Assembly: GCA_018881555.1 (NCBI GenBank)
Contig: JACAXG010000009.1
Location: forward strand, 11,989,326 to 12,053,325
Source of the DNA: Amblyornis subalaris
Lineage: Eukaryota > Chordata > Aves > Passeriformes > Ptilonorhynchidae
Length of the DNA stretch: 64,000 bases
Direction of reading: 5' to 3'
Part shown: positions 23,845-37,300 of the stretch, in pieces
Position numbering within the stretch: position 1 is the first letter of the stretch
Layout of the letters: the number at the start of each line of letters is the position of its first letter
The notes under the pieces: model-generated
What the model was told of the DNA's origin: nothing
Seen by the model: only the letters and a program-made list of their open reading frames with translations
The model's database searches: none
Translations under genes and position numbers: made by a program

Positions 23845-24245
23845 AGAGACAGACAACCCCTGCGGTGTCCGGGGAGCGAGCAGACCCCGTCGCCGGGCCC
23901 CACCTGCCAGCCAGAGGCTGCCCGTGTTTCAGCACACGGACACCCGAGCTGGACCGCAGTGGGGAAAAGAGACCATCACAAACGTTTACCCGAGAGTTAA
24001 TGTAGCTCCATGCCGGGGCGTGACAGCCGCTGTCAGGCGGCGCTGCGGGGCTTGTGTTGGTGCGGNGGGACACCTCGTGGGCAGCGTGGGAAGCTCGCCC
24101 GCTCCAGCCGCTGGCAGTCCGCGGCCGCCTCCCGCCGCCAGGCACCCGCTGGAGACCACCCAAACGTGCCCAGCCTCGCTGGAGAGAGAGGAGAGGTGTC
24201 CCTGCTCCCAGATGAGCTGTGGTTGCTGCGGGAGCCCAGGGCTTA
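23845..24245. promoter_or_regulatory. Small CpG-rich patch, possible island
   Basis: Roughly 400 bases of raised G+C with frequent CpG (for example around 23870-23900 and 24010-24130), in contrast to the AT-rich surroundings. It could be a promoter CpG island or GC-rich repeat sequence. Both strands have overlapping open frames that I do not recognise; such frames are expected in CpG-rich DNA. One N lies at 24066. Two CR1 copies follow directly to the right. Confidence 0.45.
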
Positions 24246-24339
24246 GGAAAAAAACCGCATTTCTGGAATGGGTGTCCATTGACAGGGACTTAGTCTCTTT
24301 GACGTACACCCGGGAGCTACAGCCATAAGTCTGAACAAA

Positions 24340-24597
24340 GTTCAGGCATGAAACTGAGTCGGGGAGGTTTAGGTTGGATAGCTGGAAAAGGCTTTTCACC
24401 CAGAGGGTGGTTGAGCACTGGAATACGCTCCCCAGGGAAGTCGTCACAGCACCAAGACTGGCAGAGTTCAAGCAGTGTTTGGACAATGCTCTCAGACACA
24501 GGGTGTGACTCTTCGGGATGGTCCCGTGCACAGGCAGGAGTTGGACTCGATGATTCTGGTGGGTCCCTTCCAACTCAGCATATGCTATGATTCTAAG
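24340..24597 (+). mobile_element. 5'-truncated CR1 LINE, sense
   Basis: A typical CR1 3' end: 'ggtttaggttggatagctgg' near 24366, 'gagcactggaatacgctccc' near 24412, 'gttggactcgatgattctgg' near 24540, then 'gggtcccttccaactc' and a final 'tgctatgattcta'. This is the canonical order of the avian CR1 3' end and short 3' repeat. It is moderately diverged, severely 5'-truncated, and has no intact ORF. Confidence 0.93.
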
Positions 24598-24744
24598 AAA
24601 TTTGCTTCATGTGGAGGGTGTTTTGTGTCAGCAAGGAAGTGGACAGTCCTGCAACTTGCATCAGGACACAGGGATAAAAACCTGCCTTGAAAATGTAACC
24701 CGAGGCAGGGGAGCACGACAAAGCCCCTGAAGCCAGACGCTGTT

Positions 24745-25287
24745 GGCAGTCAATGCTTTGAGTGCTGCACCTCCAATACCATGTTCAGTTTTGGGCCCCT
24801 CTCTGCAAGACAGACACTGAGGTGCTGGAGCACATCCAGAGAAGGGCAACAGGGCTGGTGAAGGGGCTGGAGCACAACTCTGATGAGGAGCAGCTGAGGG
24901 AGCTGGGGTTGTTTAGCCTGGAGAAAAGGAGGCGCAGGGGGGACCTTATTGCTCTCTACAAGCCACCTGAAAGAGGGTGTATTCAGGTGTAGGTCAGTTT
25001 CTTCTCCCAAGTTACAAGCAATAAGACAGGTGAAAATGGCCTCAAGTTGCATCAGGGGAGGTTTAGATTGAACATTAGGAAAATTTTCTTCACTGAAAGA
25101 GTGGTCAGACATTGGAAAAGGCTGCCCAGGGAAATGAGGGAATTACCATCCCTGAAAGTGTTCAAAAACATATAGATGTGGCACTTGGGGACGTGGTTTA
25201 GTGGTGAACATGGCAGTGCTGGGTTAAGGGTTGGACTCGATGACCTTAAGGGTCCTTTCCAACCTTAATGATTCTGTGATTCTATGA
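24745..25287 (+). mobile_element. 5'-truncated CR1 LINE with ORF2 remnant, sense
   Basis: This starts in the ORF2 C-terminal coding region. Plus-strand frame 24762-24992 translates to recognisable CR1 reverse-transcriptase tail sequence (QFWAPL, then [14 protein letters not shown], then [22 protein letters not shown]) before a stop. The 3' part has 'aggtttagattgaacattag', 'ggactcgatgaccttaaggg' and the terminal 'tgattctgtgattctatga'. It lies about 150 bases after another CR1 in the same orientation, so these are two separate insertions or a rearranged pair. The ORF is a fragment with no function. Confidence 0.95.
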
Positions 25288-28200
25288 ATACGGCTGTGAA
25301 CCAAGAATGGAGCCTGCAGCGTGGCCACACAGGCCTTACCCAGGCTGGCCTTGCAGGCCTTTGAGCTGAACGGGGTTAGGCTGAAAGAGGACCAGGCTGA
25401 AATATCCAAGCTGGATGGGCCGCTCCACATGCTGCAGGAGTAGCCAGGGCCAGGAGGCAGCTGGGACGCTCTGGAAGCAGTGCTCTGTGGTGGCCTGGCT
25501 AAGGAAGAATGAGCAACAAGTTCCCGGAGCTGTCTGCCCNCAAAGGCCGATCAGAGCTAATGGTGTCACCAGTTGTCTGCATTTGTCCTGCTGTCCTCAC
25601 ACTGACATACAGTGGGCACTTTACAACATCAGGAACAAGAGCAAAAAAGCAATAATTTGTCAGGAATAGACTGCCATGTGCCTGTCTGGGATGTCCTTAG
25701 CAGAGACAGGCTTGCAAGTTCTGTTTCTACTCATGTCTGACACAGTGAACACGTGCTGCATGGACATTGCACAGGGACAGGCACGGTAGGCTCACACCAT
25801 GGGAAATCACTAAGATTTCTGCTCACAGCTTGTACAGAGTCCACCAGTTCTGTCTACCCAGACACATGGAATCCCAAACACAGCAAATCCTCAAAGGTAA
25901 ATGAGTCCATGGGAAAAGGAGAATCTGGGAAAACGCATAGATTACTGTGGTTTCAATCAGGGCTACAGAAGGATGGAGGAAAAGAGTAAAATCGAGGAAC
26001 AGCAATGAAAATCATGCTGGGCTATTCTGGGAGCTGGTAGTAGAAAACCCTGCTCTGCACTTTAAAAGGTATTAGCTAAACTTGCACTTAGCTTTCTGTA
26101 TGCTTTCCCCACATTCTTCATATGTTCTTTTGGGTCAAGGAGTATCTACATTGTGTTTGTGCAAAGTCTACCACAATAAGGCTGATTTTTCTCAATTTTA
26201 TATCTATTTCTAAAACCAGATAAGTATGGTCAGCTGCCACAATTTGTAACTCGACTGTAGAAAGGTGAGATTAGTCACATGAAGGACATGCTGACTGAAC
26301 CTGGTAAGGTCTGCTTTTCACGGATCTGACAAAAACTAACATGGAAAAAGTGTAGACCCTTGTATTTTATCTCAATTTAATTCTGTAGATGGGGTAAACA
26401 GATGTGCACCTCTTTTAATCACTGAAATTAAACATTTATTTTGATATATCAGCTCACTATAATAGAGATAAATATTTTGCTACATTAGGTCATTTGTTGT
26501 CCAAAGGTATTTTGTTTAAACTGCTACCCCACAATCCTGTCTTAAGATCTTTGCTGCAAATCCCAAGGTTGGGATGACATCCACTGTTTTCTGAACACCT
26601 TTTATTTCAGTACTACCATCTAACCATTTCCTTGCACCCTGTGCCACTGCCTATATTAACGTGATGTAAACACCTGACCAATTTTCAATATTTAATGTAA
26701 TGAGATCCTGAGCCCACAGGCACTACCACAGTAGGGCAGAAGTAATTACAGGAACACCAGTAACATAATTAGTGGCCATGAATTTTGCTGACATGAGGTA
26801 CCCTTAGCAGCATGTCCCTCTCCTGTGGCATTGTGCAGCTGAGAGTTGTGGACAGAAATTGTAAGACAGTTTTCTGATGGAGATTGCTACTGCCTAAGAG
26901 ACTACCTTGAAATCTTCATCTTTGCAGCTTAAAGTAACTTGAACTTTTCTTCATAATTCTGTACAGATTTAGCTAAGCTGCTGAAGAAACAGGAGCTGCT
27001 ATTAGTCTGTCTGGAAAAATATATACAATGATAGTAATGAAAAAAAATCTGCTCAGTCTACTTTCATCTAGGATTCAGTTTCAGTATATAGCTTAAAGAA
27101 GACAAACATTTACCTCTGATACTGGTATGGATACAGGAACATGGACAATTTTGTTTTATGAGTGCATTTTCTTCTACTTCCTGTTACAGGTTTTTATATA
27201 TACATATACATATATATACACATACATACTTTTTACCCTTTTGCTATTGTTAGAACTCTTCATATGACATTGAAATGAAACATTTTCTGGGTTTGTCTTG
27301 ATCTTTAAACATTAATTTTTGAGCTGCGTTTTTAAAATTAGAATTTTTCAGTTTATTTTCCAGGTGGAAAGACTATCCCACTAATAAGTTCTTGTTTATT
27401 GTCCTCTACATTTATTATTGAGTAGGCTCCCCAAAACCATGTGTGTTTTTCTCCACAATCAGAAGCAATTTAAATTCCAGGACTGCTTTTACTTTGTTCC
27501 TCCAGTAACTGTATTTTAAACCATTTTCTTTCAGTCTGCACAGTTTTCTTCTAATGCAGGTTGTATACATTTCTCTCCTTAGAGAGACATATTGTATATT
27601 TCACAATAAGACAACATAAGAGTAATCGACAGGTGATCTTTTGCCAAGGAAAGGAGGGCAACCGTAGGAGCTAGAAAAACAAATGTGAAATCAGACCAAA
27701 CTGCAATGAGATAAAAGTTCTTCCAGTTGCAGAAAACAGTAGATTCTCTGCTAGTCTGTTATTGCCCGACTTATTAACATACAGAGCATATCAAACAATA
27801 TCCACATATTTAACGCATGTCTAATCACATTTGCAACAGAAAATAGACTTATTTTGCACAGTCATGGCCTAAATGTATCTTTAGGTTTATCTCAAATCCC
27901 AGTAAGTTTGGGAATGGCTTTCATTGTGTCTCGCACATTTACGCTCAAAGGAACGTGTGAAATTTGACGGTTCTGTCTCAGATTTTGTATAACAGATTCT
28001 GTGTGTTACGTAATATATTTGACCTATGAATCAAAACTAGACAGCATTCAAATATCTTCAGGGCACAGTTCTATGTAGTTTGAGTCTGTGCTTTCATAGA
28101 AAAAACAGTGTTTCACACTAGACTGCCGATAGGGAAATATCTACACTGATTTAGCTCACCTTCGACCTGACTTCTGTTCCATCCGCCCTGTAGCCTTTGC

Positions 28201-30890
28201 TACCTCTTGCCACCAAAATAACACGAGAGTCTAAAGCATGAAGTGTTATCAGTGCCAAGGCAGACGAAGCTGTTGCGATTGTTCCAGAAGCCTTGCCTGG
28301 GGCTGTCTGTGTTGCCCATCTGATGTGGGAGCTGCTGTAGCCAGTGCATTGGTGGGCACAGTGTAGCTCAGGATTTGGCATGTTATGGCTTCCCAGCCGA
28401 CATAGTTTAAAGCCTGATACATTAGTTTGCACAGTTTTAGTTAAATGATAGTAGTTTAAGCTACTGTACCAGAGTCTGAAGTGCAATGGCTGAGAGCTGC
28501 CACACGTCTGCTTCTGTTGCCTCACCTGTGGGCAAGAATCTCCCAGAAAGTTATAACACAGATCTACGTGAATGAAACTCCGCATGTACTGCAAATACAC
28601 CCTTTGGCATATTTGAACCTGCACAGTAATTTTTCAGGAACTGTTTGCCATTGCTGCTGGTCCCAGAGTACTGACTGAATGGGTATGGATGGCTGGAAAG
28701 GACCACTGACCAGGCTCTTCTCGTCCATCGGTGGTGTTAATGACATGTCACCAGAACTGTGTGAGACTGTTTTGTAACAAGCCACTGCACTTTAATGCAT
28801 TTGTTGTATTTCTCTGTATAAAACAAATTGATTTTTGAAATCAAAGCCTGCAGCCTATTCCCCCTTAATACAAATGAATCATTTTGGTATTCCTTTTTAG
28901 ATTAATCCAACAGTTGTGATAATGACATTTTTGAAAGTGGCTGCTGCCTAATGCTGTGTGATTTTTTTTTAGTAACGATTGATCTGTAAAATAGAATTCA
29001 TACCACTCTTAATACACATTCTAACTAGAAGCAGTGATGGTGTGTGTGCAGAGCAGGCGTATCAAGAAGTGTCTGAGTCCTTGTTTCATGGGGCATATTA
29101 AGGCCCTGGCTGCAGCAAAAGTAGGTATTCTCCTTTAGCTGGACTGGAATTTCAGTTTTCATCAGCTGCAGAGAGTTCAGTCTATGATCCAAACAAGATG
29201 CCAGACTCCAAGGCATGCTATAGGAAATTAAAAATAGAATGGTATTATGTGTGAATACTTTACTGTCAGTCCTAGACAGTGAATGAAAAGAAGTCAAGAG
29301 AAACAGAGATAGTGTGGGAAATCCTCTGCCTATACCTGGGATGTTCTCTGTGATAAAGTAAAATGCAGTTCTGGATAGTTTTTCACTTGTAGGATCTTAG
29401 GCCAGTGTAACACAGTTCCAACAAACTCAGTTGTGGCACATTTTATAAATGAAAAGAAACATATGCTTAACTTTTTCTTTATAAATTGTCTTCATAAAAG
29501 GAATACCCACTTGGTCAAACACACTTGGCTCAAGTTCTTATATACAGGACATGCTTGATGGTAGCTAGTATTAAAGAAAATATAAGGAGTTTAGGAGGAG
29601 TCAGAAGAGGAAAAGGCTTCTTTTTAGTCTTGAGTGAGTGTACTTCAAATGTATTAAGTACTTCAGTAAACAGTGCTTTTTTTTTTTTTTTGCTGGGAGG
29701 TGGAGAAACAACAATCCTTTCAGCACTATGAAATATTCATGTCATCTGCTATGACACGGGTATCTATGCAGGCATTTTACTAACAGCACCACTCGGCCAC
29801 TGGGACAGCAATTTAGATTGAGTCCTGCCTATTACAGTAACATTATTCCACTTTTGTCTTTTCAAAAAGTTCAAGAATATCTTTTCTCTGTTGTTGCTCC
29901 TTGATGGAAGCTCCATTCTCCTAGAATCCAAAGACCTTGTGAATACAGGCATTGGTATTATTTTTAATTTTTGCATCTGCTAGTTTACACACTTTAAAAC
30001 TCATTGTGTATTAGCTCTAATTTGGTATCTCAGGTCTTAAAAACAGTTGTGTTTTAAAAGCAACCTATTCTAGTCAGTACAATAACGTGTGCTGTCAGGA
30101 GCTGGTAGGTCCATCAAGTTACAAAGAGTTTCCTGGACTATGACATTCTCTTCCATTAGCGTGTGAACTGCTTTCAGAAGGCTGCCAGTTAAAAGGGATC
30201 AGCTCAGCTGTGACCTACTCAGCATGCATGGGACCCAGTTCTTTGTTTGCAGGCAGATATTAATATCTGAAAGACCAAACCACTTGAGGGACATTAAGTG
30301 TAGCAGAAGAACAAAGGTGGGGTTTGTGTGGTTTTCCTTTTTTTTTTCCTCTTAGAGTTATAACAAAAGAAAACAAATATATCCAAAGCAAGTGTTAGAT
30401 CTCTAACATTACTACTATTTCTCCTCTACATGCTCCTGAGGGGCCTTCCTTAATGAGGGACCCCAATCCTGGAGATCCTCACTCCAGCTGTGGTTTTGCT
30501 TTGCTGGGACACTTGCTGAGCAGCAGAGTATCTACAGGCAAAAACAGTGCCTGCAACTGTAATTGTGGGCTTTGTACTAAATGCAGAATCAGCCTGGATG
30601 GAGAAACTGAGGATCTAAAGTCAACCAACTGAAGTTTAGTAGAAGTAAGTGTAGAAGACGACAATAAGATGAAATCAAGCACAAAACATCCAATGCCTGG
30701 CAAGGTAGCAGAGATGCAGAGCAGGGTCTGATGCTTATACTGGGTCACAAACTGAAAAAACCCCCAGTCAGTGAGATACGGTGATATAGAAAATCAATCT
30801 CCCTCTGGGATGTATTAGCAAGAGTGTCACTGAACCGAGCAGAATTTGCTCTTTGCAGTGCTGGTGTGACATTATTTGGAGAGGTCAAAG
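25288..30890. other. Non-coding interval, no gene recognised
   Basis: Beyond the CR1 tail the first 300 bases are GC-balanced and gene-like in composition, but I find no recognisable exon. From 26 kb it is AT-rich. A TATATAC-type microsatellite lies at 27195-27229 and a T15 tract near 29678. A 157-codon minus-strand frame at 28151-28624 has no recognisable domain. Confidence 0.4.
27195..27229. repeat. TA/CATA microsatellite
   Basis: An uninterrupted alternating pyrimidine-purine tract of about 35 bases made of TATA and CATA units. Confidence 0.9.
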
Positions 30891-31330
30891 CACCAGACAT
30901 TAAAAGGAAGACATTCCCCAAAAGAGCAATGAGAATACTCAGAGGCTTTTAAAAAGTGTTATCTGCGAGAAATGAAAGAGGAAAGGATTTGTTGCTTTTG
31001 GAAGAGAAATAACTATAACTGGAGAAAGGTAATGCTGATAACCTTTCAACTCAGTAAAATTTAAAAGATTATTATAAGGAAAGAGAACAGTGATCAATTG
31101 TTCTCACTGCTCATCACCACAAACCAAGGAAAATGGCAGCTGAAGTTTCAGCAAACACTTCTTTGGTTAAGTATCAGGAAAAAAATCAAGTTATTAATGT
31201 GCTAATGTTCTGGAGCAGGCAATCAAGGGATGTCATGTCTCCTACCAAAATTTTTCAGAGTAGGTTATACAAACGCATGCTCTTCTTAACAGGAAGCTGT
31301 ACTGAATGTCATCAAATCCTTGCCATAGTT
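30890..31330 (+). mobile_element. Old CR1-like LINE fragment, sense
   Basis: CR1 3' coding-region phrases occur in order: 'agcaatgagaatactcagag' near 30925, 'gattattataaggaaag' near 31069, 'gatcaattgttctc' near 31092, 'tctggagcaggcaatcaagg' near 31210, 'ggttatacaaacgcatg' near 31263. It is heavily diverged. A 162-codon open frame starting at 31133 begins inside this element and is a by-product of it, not a host gene. The CR1 terminal repeat is not visible. Boundaries are approximate. Confidence 0.65.
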
Positions 31331-34300
31331 TCAGTAGGAATGCCAGTAAGGTCTTCAGCGTTACCTGTGCAACAAAAGCCTCTTCAAACTGTGAAGTTGC
31401 ATCCATGTGTGGTGTTAACAGGTCCTCATCTTGATATGGGTCACTGCACTGTGTGCAGGATTACCTTCATGTTAGAAGTTTTCAGATCCTTGGGGCTTGT
31501 GAAAGTTTTTTCAAACTACCAGGTCAGTTCCCATGATAAACACAATCTGCAAAGAACTGCTTGCATGACATCCCACTTCTCTCCAAGACACAGCAATATT
31601 CCCCTGTATTCTCTTTTGTAGGATCCAGACACGGACTTGTGGCATCTGGAACAAACCTGTGAAAATTGGGACTCTTAGTGAATGTAACCATTGTTTTCCC
31701 AGTTTGTCTGTGGCCCGACTTCTTTTTGAAAGGCTGCATCTCTTTTCCTACCTCCTGGACTGTGTCTGAAGTCAATCGAGATGAGTTGAAGGACTTAGTG
31801 TTGGCAGCCTGGAAGGCAAATAATTCTGTGCCTGGGACTGTAACCAGGCAGCTTAGTCAATATCAACTTCAGTAAATCAGTAACACTCACTGCTCTCAGC
31901 AAAAATCACTTCTTTCTCTAAAAGAGCACATTCTTGGAAATCTACGCTCAACCCCCCACTTAGAAACATCCCAGAGAATTACTTTGCATCTCTTTGGCTT
32001 TTAACTCCCTCCCCTGCCCCGCCCCCTCTGATAGGTTACAAAATTTGGGCCACTCAAAAGACCACTCTAGCAATTGCAGGAGCAAAACTCATTACTAGAA
32101 ATTCTTGCATAGCTCTTTTTGAATTAATAAACTAGTTTTTTGGAGGGTTTTTTGAGCTGGAGACAGAAGAATATGCAATACTGATTTGATGGGGCATAAT
32201 ATATATGAGAATAATTTGTATGTAATGATAAACAGGCTCTCAAATCTGTTATAACTTCTGTTTCTTTGGCATGCATAGAAGTGGGGTGCTGTACAAGCAA
32301 GGAAGATGTTCAGGTGCATATTCTAAATAGTGTGTTGGAAATGGCAGGAAAGTCTTGGTTCTGCCCTGGATCTGTGCAGGTGAAAGATGACTTTTTACAA
32401 GTCATTGTCCACACTTCTGCTGTCACTAGGGGATCGCAGGGCAAGTAAACTCTATAATCTTTGACTGACTCTGTAAAAGATATCACTAGAAACTGAAACA
32501 CACTATTTCATGCAAGAAAGATTTCCTGCATTTTGGATTTAGAGAGTCTGACTGCTGAGATGCTGCTTTCATACAGCCTTCTCTTCTAAAAATTGGTTTT
32601 CCCCAAATGATCCCAAACTTTCTGAAATAACCTGACAAATCCTAATTCCCGCAGAACTTTTTTCCTCATTTTCGGTGTTATCGTTGGTAAACATACCTCT
32701 AGGCTGGTATTAAGTGGCAAACTTTTGATGTAGTTCTAATAACTTTAATACCTGCCTTTTTTTTTCATGGCAGAGTAAATCCTGCTGAAAAATATTTATA
32801 GTGATCATCATTTCAGATGCCTTTACAATAAGTCCACAGGACTTATGAAAAAGTGTTGATCTTTTCTGTGGGCCTCCATAACTGCCATGAGTCTGACTGC
32901 GGTAAGTCACAGCTCCCAAAGGGACTTTGATTATATAGAGTCAAATGAAGAGAGAGCAAAGATAAGCCCAGGAGCTAAAAAGCACTGAATCCAGCCTCAA
33001 AATTAACAATCACAAAAGCTGTATCTATTTAGAGCTTTTATTTGACTAAGTCTCTCAGAGCACAAATCAATCGTAGGCATGGTATCTAAGCCAATCACCA
33101 TAATGTCTAAGTGAGGATGGTTATCTCAGTCTTATTCTTCCCTGCATTAGCCTAGACATACAGTGAGATCAAACTCTCTTGTTAAACACTCAGCCATTCC
33201 TCCCTTTGTATCTACAAATGACAGGCAAGGGACAGAAACAGATATGTTTTGCAGTCCACAACAGCATATCAATATCCCAATCTGCATAGCACGCAACAGG
33301 GGTCACCTTGCAGATGGATTAGTGTGCCAGCTCCCTATTGCAGCTAGGTAATGCAATGAGTTACATAAAACTTAATTAGCAAAGCAAAGAAAGCAGAGAG
33401 CCTGAAAGGCTCTGATGTTTTGTTTAAATACTATAATCCTCTGATGTTCTGCAGGTTTACAGCAAGACTCATGGGTTCCTCTTCTTTATGGGAGGCGATG
33501 GGTTATTTCTTGGTGAATTTGACTCTTTAGATACATAGCTGAATAATCCATAAAGCATAGTTACAAGACGGGGTAATGCTTCATGAATCAGTCCCAGAGC
33601 TACATGTTATTTAGTGTCCTTTTGATTTATTCTGTTAAGATAGCATTTAATAGGATTGTCAGACTGTTCCTCAGTTTGGCTAGCCAGGGACAGACTTCCA
33701 AAAGGAAAATCTTGGAACAGTTTGGGAGTACAGGCTTATTTCAAAGCTTCTAATTTCTCTATTTTACTTGCCTGACAGTTGCAATCCTGTTTCTCTATTT
33801 TACTTGCCTGACAGTTGCAATCCTGTAGTTACTTTTATTTTTAACAAAATAAATTACATTTTCATACTAACCCCTTTATTTTTAGTAATATGTGTGACCT
33901 TTAACTTAGCTGCCATATACAATCCAGCCTGGTACCACAGACAGAGCAAATGTTTATTCTCAAAGGTCTTGTGTCCTTTTGTAGCATCCAGTCTGAGTGC
34001 TGCAACTCTGTAGAGCTGAGGAACAAGCTCTAATCTTATGCTACAAGGACTGCTTTTCATCTTGGTGAGATGATGGTTGTACTTGTGGGCAGCAGTTTTC
34101 CTTAATGGGGATCAGGACTTCATTGTAATGGGATTCCAGACATAGCAATAGGCATAGGATGAGAAAAGAGATCTACGCAACCTGGTGGAGATCAGATGAA
34201 TGTGGTGATAAGAAAGTAGAATCAGGTGGTTTATGGACCTGGAATAGGAGCAGAGCTTCTTAATTTCCACCCAATGTGGGCCATGACTCAAACAAACTAA

Positions 34301-37300
34301 GTCATAGCAGTAGCTAATACAGCTATACTCAATCTCATTTCCTTTGGATTAGCACTTCCATTACAAAAATGTGGCTACTGTNGCAGATGCTTTTATTAAT
34401 AACCAGCAGTGTTCTCCACATAAATGAAGCCCTTGGTTGAATTTCTGCACTTGTGCCTCTCTCTGGCCATCTGAAAATCCCAGGGCAGCAGAGGGTCAGA
34501 GGACTTAATAGAGACAAAGACCAAATTTGTTCCCCCCACATCAGTGCTGAGTGTGGGTGACAAGGCGGCAGAAGGAAAGTCGCTATCAGTCCATGCTCTA
34601 GCTCTTCTTTGGTAAAGCAGAAGTTAGTTCCCCAGGGCAGCATGTGCAGCTTTCAAAAGTTTCAGATTCTTATAAGGAAAAAATCAGTAGCAGATCTTAC
34701 AAGAAAGGAGAAAACACCAGGACACCCAAGGCACAGTATGCATAAAGGGGAGTGAGCAATGACGTTCAGCTAGAAAAATGATGTTTTATTGTGATTTCAG
34801 GATCTGGGCTGCATGGCCTTTGACATTTCACGCCTTTGGGCTTTTACCCCTTAGTTGCAAACTTGTCTTTTTATGGATACACTGTAGATGCAGTGGTGAC
34901 ATTTTTTTCTGAGACATAAATGTTGATACCATGCATTGTTGTAAGAAACAAATGTTTACTTAAAAAGAAAACTTCAAGGAACTTCAGACCATCACTGTTT
35001 GACTCGTCTGTCTAGAATTGTGATGCTAATGCAGAGATCACTGTGGTTGCGTAAAAGAGAAGAGGTATAACATAATCCGCAACATGTTTCTCTTCCACAA
35101 ATGTTTTTGTGGCAGGTTGGAAATTGTACAAGCAGCCACTGGATGGCAATGTTTCACACACAATTTCAGTCTCAACGGTTTAATGAGACTTGGAGTGCAG
35201 GTGCTCATCTGATTAAAACTTTCATCCAAATCCTAGTCTAACACTTATTTCAATTCCATGTTTATGTCGCTGACAGAAATTGAACTGACAGTTGTATTAT
35301 GGAGAGGCTACTGGCTCTGCATTGCTAGGGTCGAAACTTGTTTTCCATTATAAACTCAATCTTGGCCTCAACTCTGAAATTTTCAGTAAAGACCATTCCT
35401 CTTTCACATACTGGGACCACAATGAGCAGCAAAGAGAGACGTTTTGTTCCCATTTCAGATAAGTTAAGCAGGATGTTCATTTGGTTCAGGTCTGTGGACA
35501 CTCTGGTGTTGAAATGTGTAAAACTTTTTTTGCCACACTTCGGAGAGTCTCTTCTCTGAAACTTCCTATGAAATTCAGGACCCCCAGAACATCACAGGCT
35601 GGATCTGTAAGGCTGACTGGGTAAAAGGGGAAGTGAAGTTCCTCCAGCTGAATTCACCCTTCTTTCCTTATATTTGCCTGCAGTGGAAATTCACCTAACG
35701 TTTCTGAACATCTTCAGAAAATGAAAATCTAGTGACAAGTAACACAGTGACAGGTGCAAGTGTTCTGAGGAAGCAATTTTTTACACTCATCTGTCAGTAT
35801 TCATGCTGGGAGCACTCACACCTGGATTCAGCTAAGAAATAAGCAAAGCACAAATCAGGTGACTTGGCTGGCAAATTACAGCTGACCAACGCAGCTCAAA
35901 AAGAAAATGCTGAATGCTTAGAGAATTAAGGTGGCATATTCATCTACTGTTTTTCTTTAACTCTTAAAAAAAAAAGTAACATTGAAAGACAATATGAGAT
36001 AAGAAAGTTGAAGAATCCCAATCATTAGAAGTATTCACTGTGAAAAATCAAAACACTAAAAATCATCGATGATATTTACTTTGCTTCATCCACCATGTTG
36101 CAAAAGCCTCCTTTCTCTCCATACACCTGTTCTTGTTATCTATTGCTGACCAGCACATACGTGACATTTATGCCACATGCCAGGCCAGCAAACAGAAAAT
36201 CACTCTGCAAAAGAAATTATCCACAAATCTCTGTTTCTTATTTCGGTGCAGGTTTGAGTAGTAATTGTGGGAATCATGTTTACAGTATANTCCTCCCAGC
36301 CTGGGTCAATTTAGTGTGGTGTTTACTGGGTCTGAGGAAACTGGCTTCTTTGGAAGGGGATTGTCTCTCAAGATATTTCTTGATGCTGCAATCATCCAGA
36401 AATGGATACACTTTCTGCTCTGCCACTGGTTTTGAGCAACAAGCTTTTCATACCTGCCCTCAGAGAATTCAGAACAGCTCTATATGGGAAAAATCCAATC
36501 TCATTCCTATATTGGCACAACCTTTGAATCCTCTGCTTTACTTCTACAGATCATAGAGAATGCTCCTAGCAGTTTTTGTGTAACAAATAAAAAGGTACAC
36601 AGAGGGGAGGACTGAAAGCCTGGTATTGCTGTGGTAGAGAGCTAAGATTAGAACTACACCTGAAGATCATTTCCACTTTCAAGCATTCTCAGTTTAGTCG
36701 TACAATGTGTACCCTAACACTGTAATGTCTCTCTTAGAGAATTAAAGTGCTCTTATATTTTACTTCTCTCATACTGACAGGCACTCTCACGCTGTACACA
36801 AGCTTCTCTCTGGGAAGTACAACACTTCTTTTTCTTTGCTGCTGTGTACAGCTAAATTCAGAAGGTGAATCTTTATTTGATCAAACTATTTCAAACTTGG
36901 CTCTTCCATATTTTTTGATCATAAACAGTGACATGCCACAGAAGTATTTTATAACACAAAACTGAGGTACAGCCAGGCAGTAAGGCAGAAAATAAATTAG
37001 ACTTCCATTGCCTAGACTGTTCTGAGAAAATGATGTAACCTAGTCCTAGCAGTAGCATAGTGATACCATTTGCGTCACTGAAATTCATTAATAAGGTCAC
37101 CATTTCTCTAAGGAACTATTGCTTCAGGTGTTAGTAATCTGAGTGTGAATATTTGTTTTGACAGGACTTTCATCAGTTTGGATATATTTAAGTAAACTAT
37201 TTAAAAAGGGAAATATTTTAAAAATAATTAAGTGTTCATGCAGTGAAAGACGATTGTTAAAACCCCGGACATTTTACCAAAATATATTTTACAGGGTATG

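Noticed and set aside
23986..24573. 195-codon minus-strand open frame
   Set aside because: Its upstream part is antisense to a CR1 3' end and the rest lies in CpG-rich DNA.
24762..24992. Reverse-transcriptase-like open frame
   Set aside because: It is the decayed ORF2 tail of a truncated CR1, not a functional gene.
28151..28624. 157-codon minus-strand open frame
   Set aside because: No domain, no family resemblance, and no clear splice or promoter signals; length is within what chance allows in 64 kb.
31133..31621. 162-codon plus-strand open frame
   Set aside because: Its first part lies in an old CR1-like element and the rest has no recognisable domain or splice context.
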